Source: Jiella sonneratiae (GTDB taxonomy: Bacteria; Pseudomonadota; Alphaproteobacteria; Rhizobiales; Rhizobiaceae). Taken from it: 64,000 nt of DNA. A program made the position numbers and the translations under genes. Below are positions 63,692-64,000 of this stretch, piece by piece. The stretch's first letter is position 1. Each line of letters begins with the position of its first letter. Location of the stretch: positions 212,612 to 276,611 of the forward strand of contig NZ_JAFMPY010000005.1 in the NCBI RefSeq assembly GCF_017353515.1, read 5' to 3'. The notes beneath the pieces are model-generated. The model made no database searches and had not been told where the DNA came from. It was given only the letters and a program-made list of their open reading frames with translations.

Positions 63692-64000
63692 TCATACCAG
63701 ATTCGGGTGATCAGGTCGGCCTGACTGGCTTGGGCCACCATGTAAAGCTTGTATGCGCCGCGACGGTTTGGCGTTGTTGGTCGAGTTCGCGGCAGCGTTT
63801 TTCGAGAACGAGCTCGAGGTCCCCGAGCGTTTCGAAGTATCGATTGGCGAGCGGTTCGTCGACGAGCGGCCATAGGTGTTCGGCGGGTTGGACTTCTGGC
63901 GTGTAGGCCGGCTGATGGACGAGACGCATGCCGTCTGGAACGGCGAGATTGGGCTTTGTGTGATAGCCGGCCCCGTCGAGGACGAGGATGACGAAGCGAT
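63690..64000 (-). mobile_element. IS630-family insertion sequence, one end
   Basis: The element end begins at about 63692, directly after a TA dinucleotide, the target IS630 elements duplicate. It contains the 3' part of a DDE transposase on the minus strand. The other end is outside the window. It interrupts the glycosyltransferase gene. Confidence 0.75.
63711..64000 (-). CDS. IS630-family transposase, C-terminal part
   Basis: The frame is open from the window edge to a stop at 63711. It contains the end of the DDE domain: VLDGAGYHTKPNLAVPDGMR with the second Asp, and LVHQPAYTPEVQPAEHLWPL with the catalytic Glu, followed by the usual IS630 C-terminal helix (ETLGDLELVLEKRCRELDQQ). The N-terminal HTH and first Asp are beyond the window. 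IS630 inserts at TA, agreeing with the junction at 63690-63691. Confidence 0.88.
   Translation of the reverse strand, partial: RFVILVLDGAGYHTKPNLAVPDGMRLVHQPAYTPEVQPAEHLWPLVDEPLANRYFETLGDLELVLEKRCRELDQQRQTVAAHTSFTWWPKPVRPT

Overview
The window is about 69% G+C. Its gene content and order point to an alphaproteobacterium, most likely of the order Hyphomicrobiales: rimP-nusA-ylxR/L7Ae-infB with the long alphaproteobacterial IF2 N-terminus, a propionyl-CoA carboxylase/methylmalonyl-CoA mutase set, a BigR/SqrR-type persulfide regulon, and FNR/FixK-type boxes. No rRNA, tRNA or CRISPR array was seen.

Layout. (1) 1-7 kb: the start of an AraC-type regulator, then a LysR-controlled cluster holding a LamB/YcsF protein, a biotin carrier, a biotin carboxylase and two 5-oxoprolinase B/C-like subunits, followed by a GntR regulator. 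Together the subunits look like a dispersed, urea-carboxylase-like biotin enzyme. (2) 7-10 kb: a class III aminotransferase-fold protein and a divergent hydroxylysine-kinase-like phosphotransferase, with two copies of a 12-bp operator-like palindrome between them. (3) 10-15.7 kb: one giant DUF4011/SF1 helicase/Vsr-like nuclease gene, a defence candidate. (4) 15.8-24.6 kb: propionate/odd-chain catabolism (scpA, pccA, pccB), split by a cassette with a DUF4160/DUF2442 pair, an HXXEE membrane protein and a YghU-type glutathione transferase. (5) 24.9-37 kb: a low-oxygen cluster. A perfect FNR box precedes a complete nine-gene N-type (probably Na+-translocating) ATPase operon. A MaoC-FabI fusion and a PHA synthase diverge from a host-attachment protein and a cytochrome c across two more FNR-like boxes. 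A DsbA-like protein follows.

(6) 37.5-44.3 kb: a sulfide/persulfide detoxification regulon (peroxiredoxin, BigR-type repressor, phosphatase-like/sulfide:quinone-reductase-like fusion, TauE/SafE exporter, two YeeE/YedE proteins). It diverges from a DUF2892 protein and a persulfide-dioxygenase-like metallo-hydrolase across an AT-rich operator region. (7) 44.3-52 kb: single genes (SMP-30 lactonase, GGDEF/EAL phosphodiesterase, CPD photolyase, a VOC dioxygenase/esterase pair, a PAS-like orphan). (8) 52.3-59.05 kb: the rimP-nusA-ylxR-infB operon, with an apparent leader attenuator and a rimP frame that seems to need a CUG start.

(9) 59.05-64 kb: where rbfA-truB would be expected, the sequence changes to a decayed island. 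It holds an ORF interrupted by TGA codons, a glycosyltransferase with an internal deletion, a frameshifted BNR/sialidase-like gene, an alpha/beta-hydrolase-like gene, an intact acyl carrier protein, and a GT2 glycosyltransferase cut off by an IS630-family element that runs out of the window. It looks like a surface-glycan locus being lost.

A recurring minor feature is short tandem duplication at gene ends, overlapping or abutting stop codons (13 bp x 6 after pccB, 16 bp x 4 after the GntR gene).
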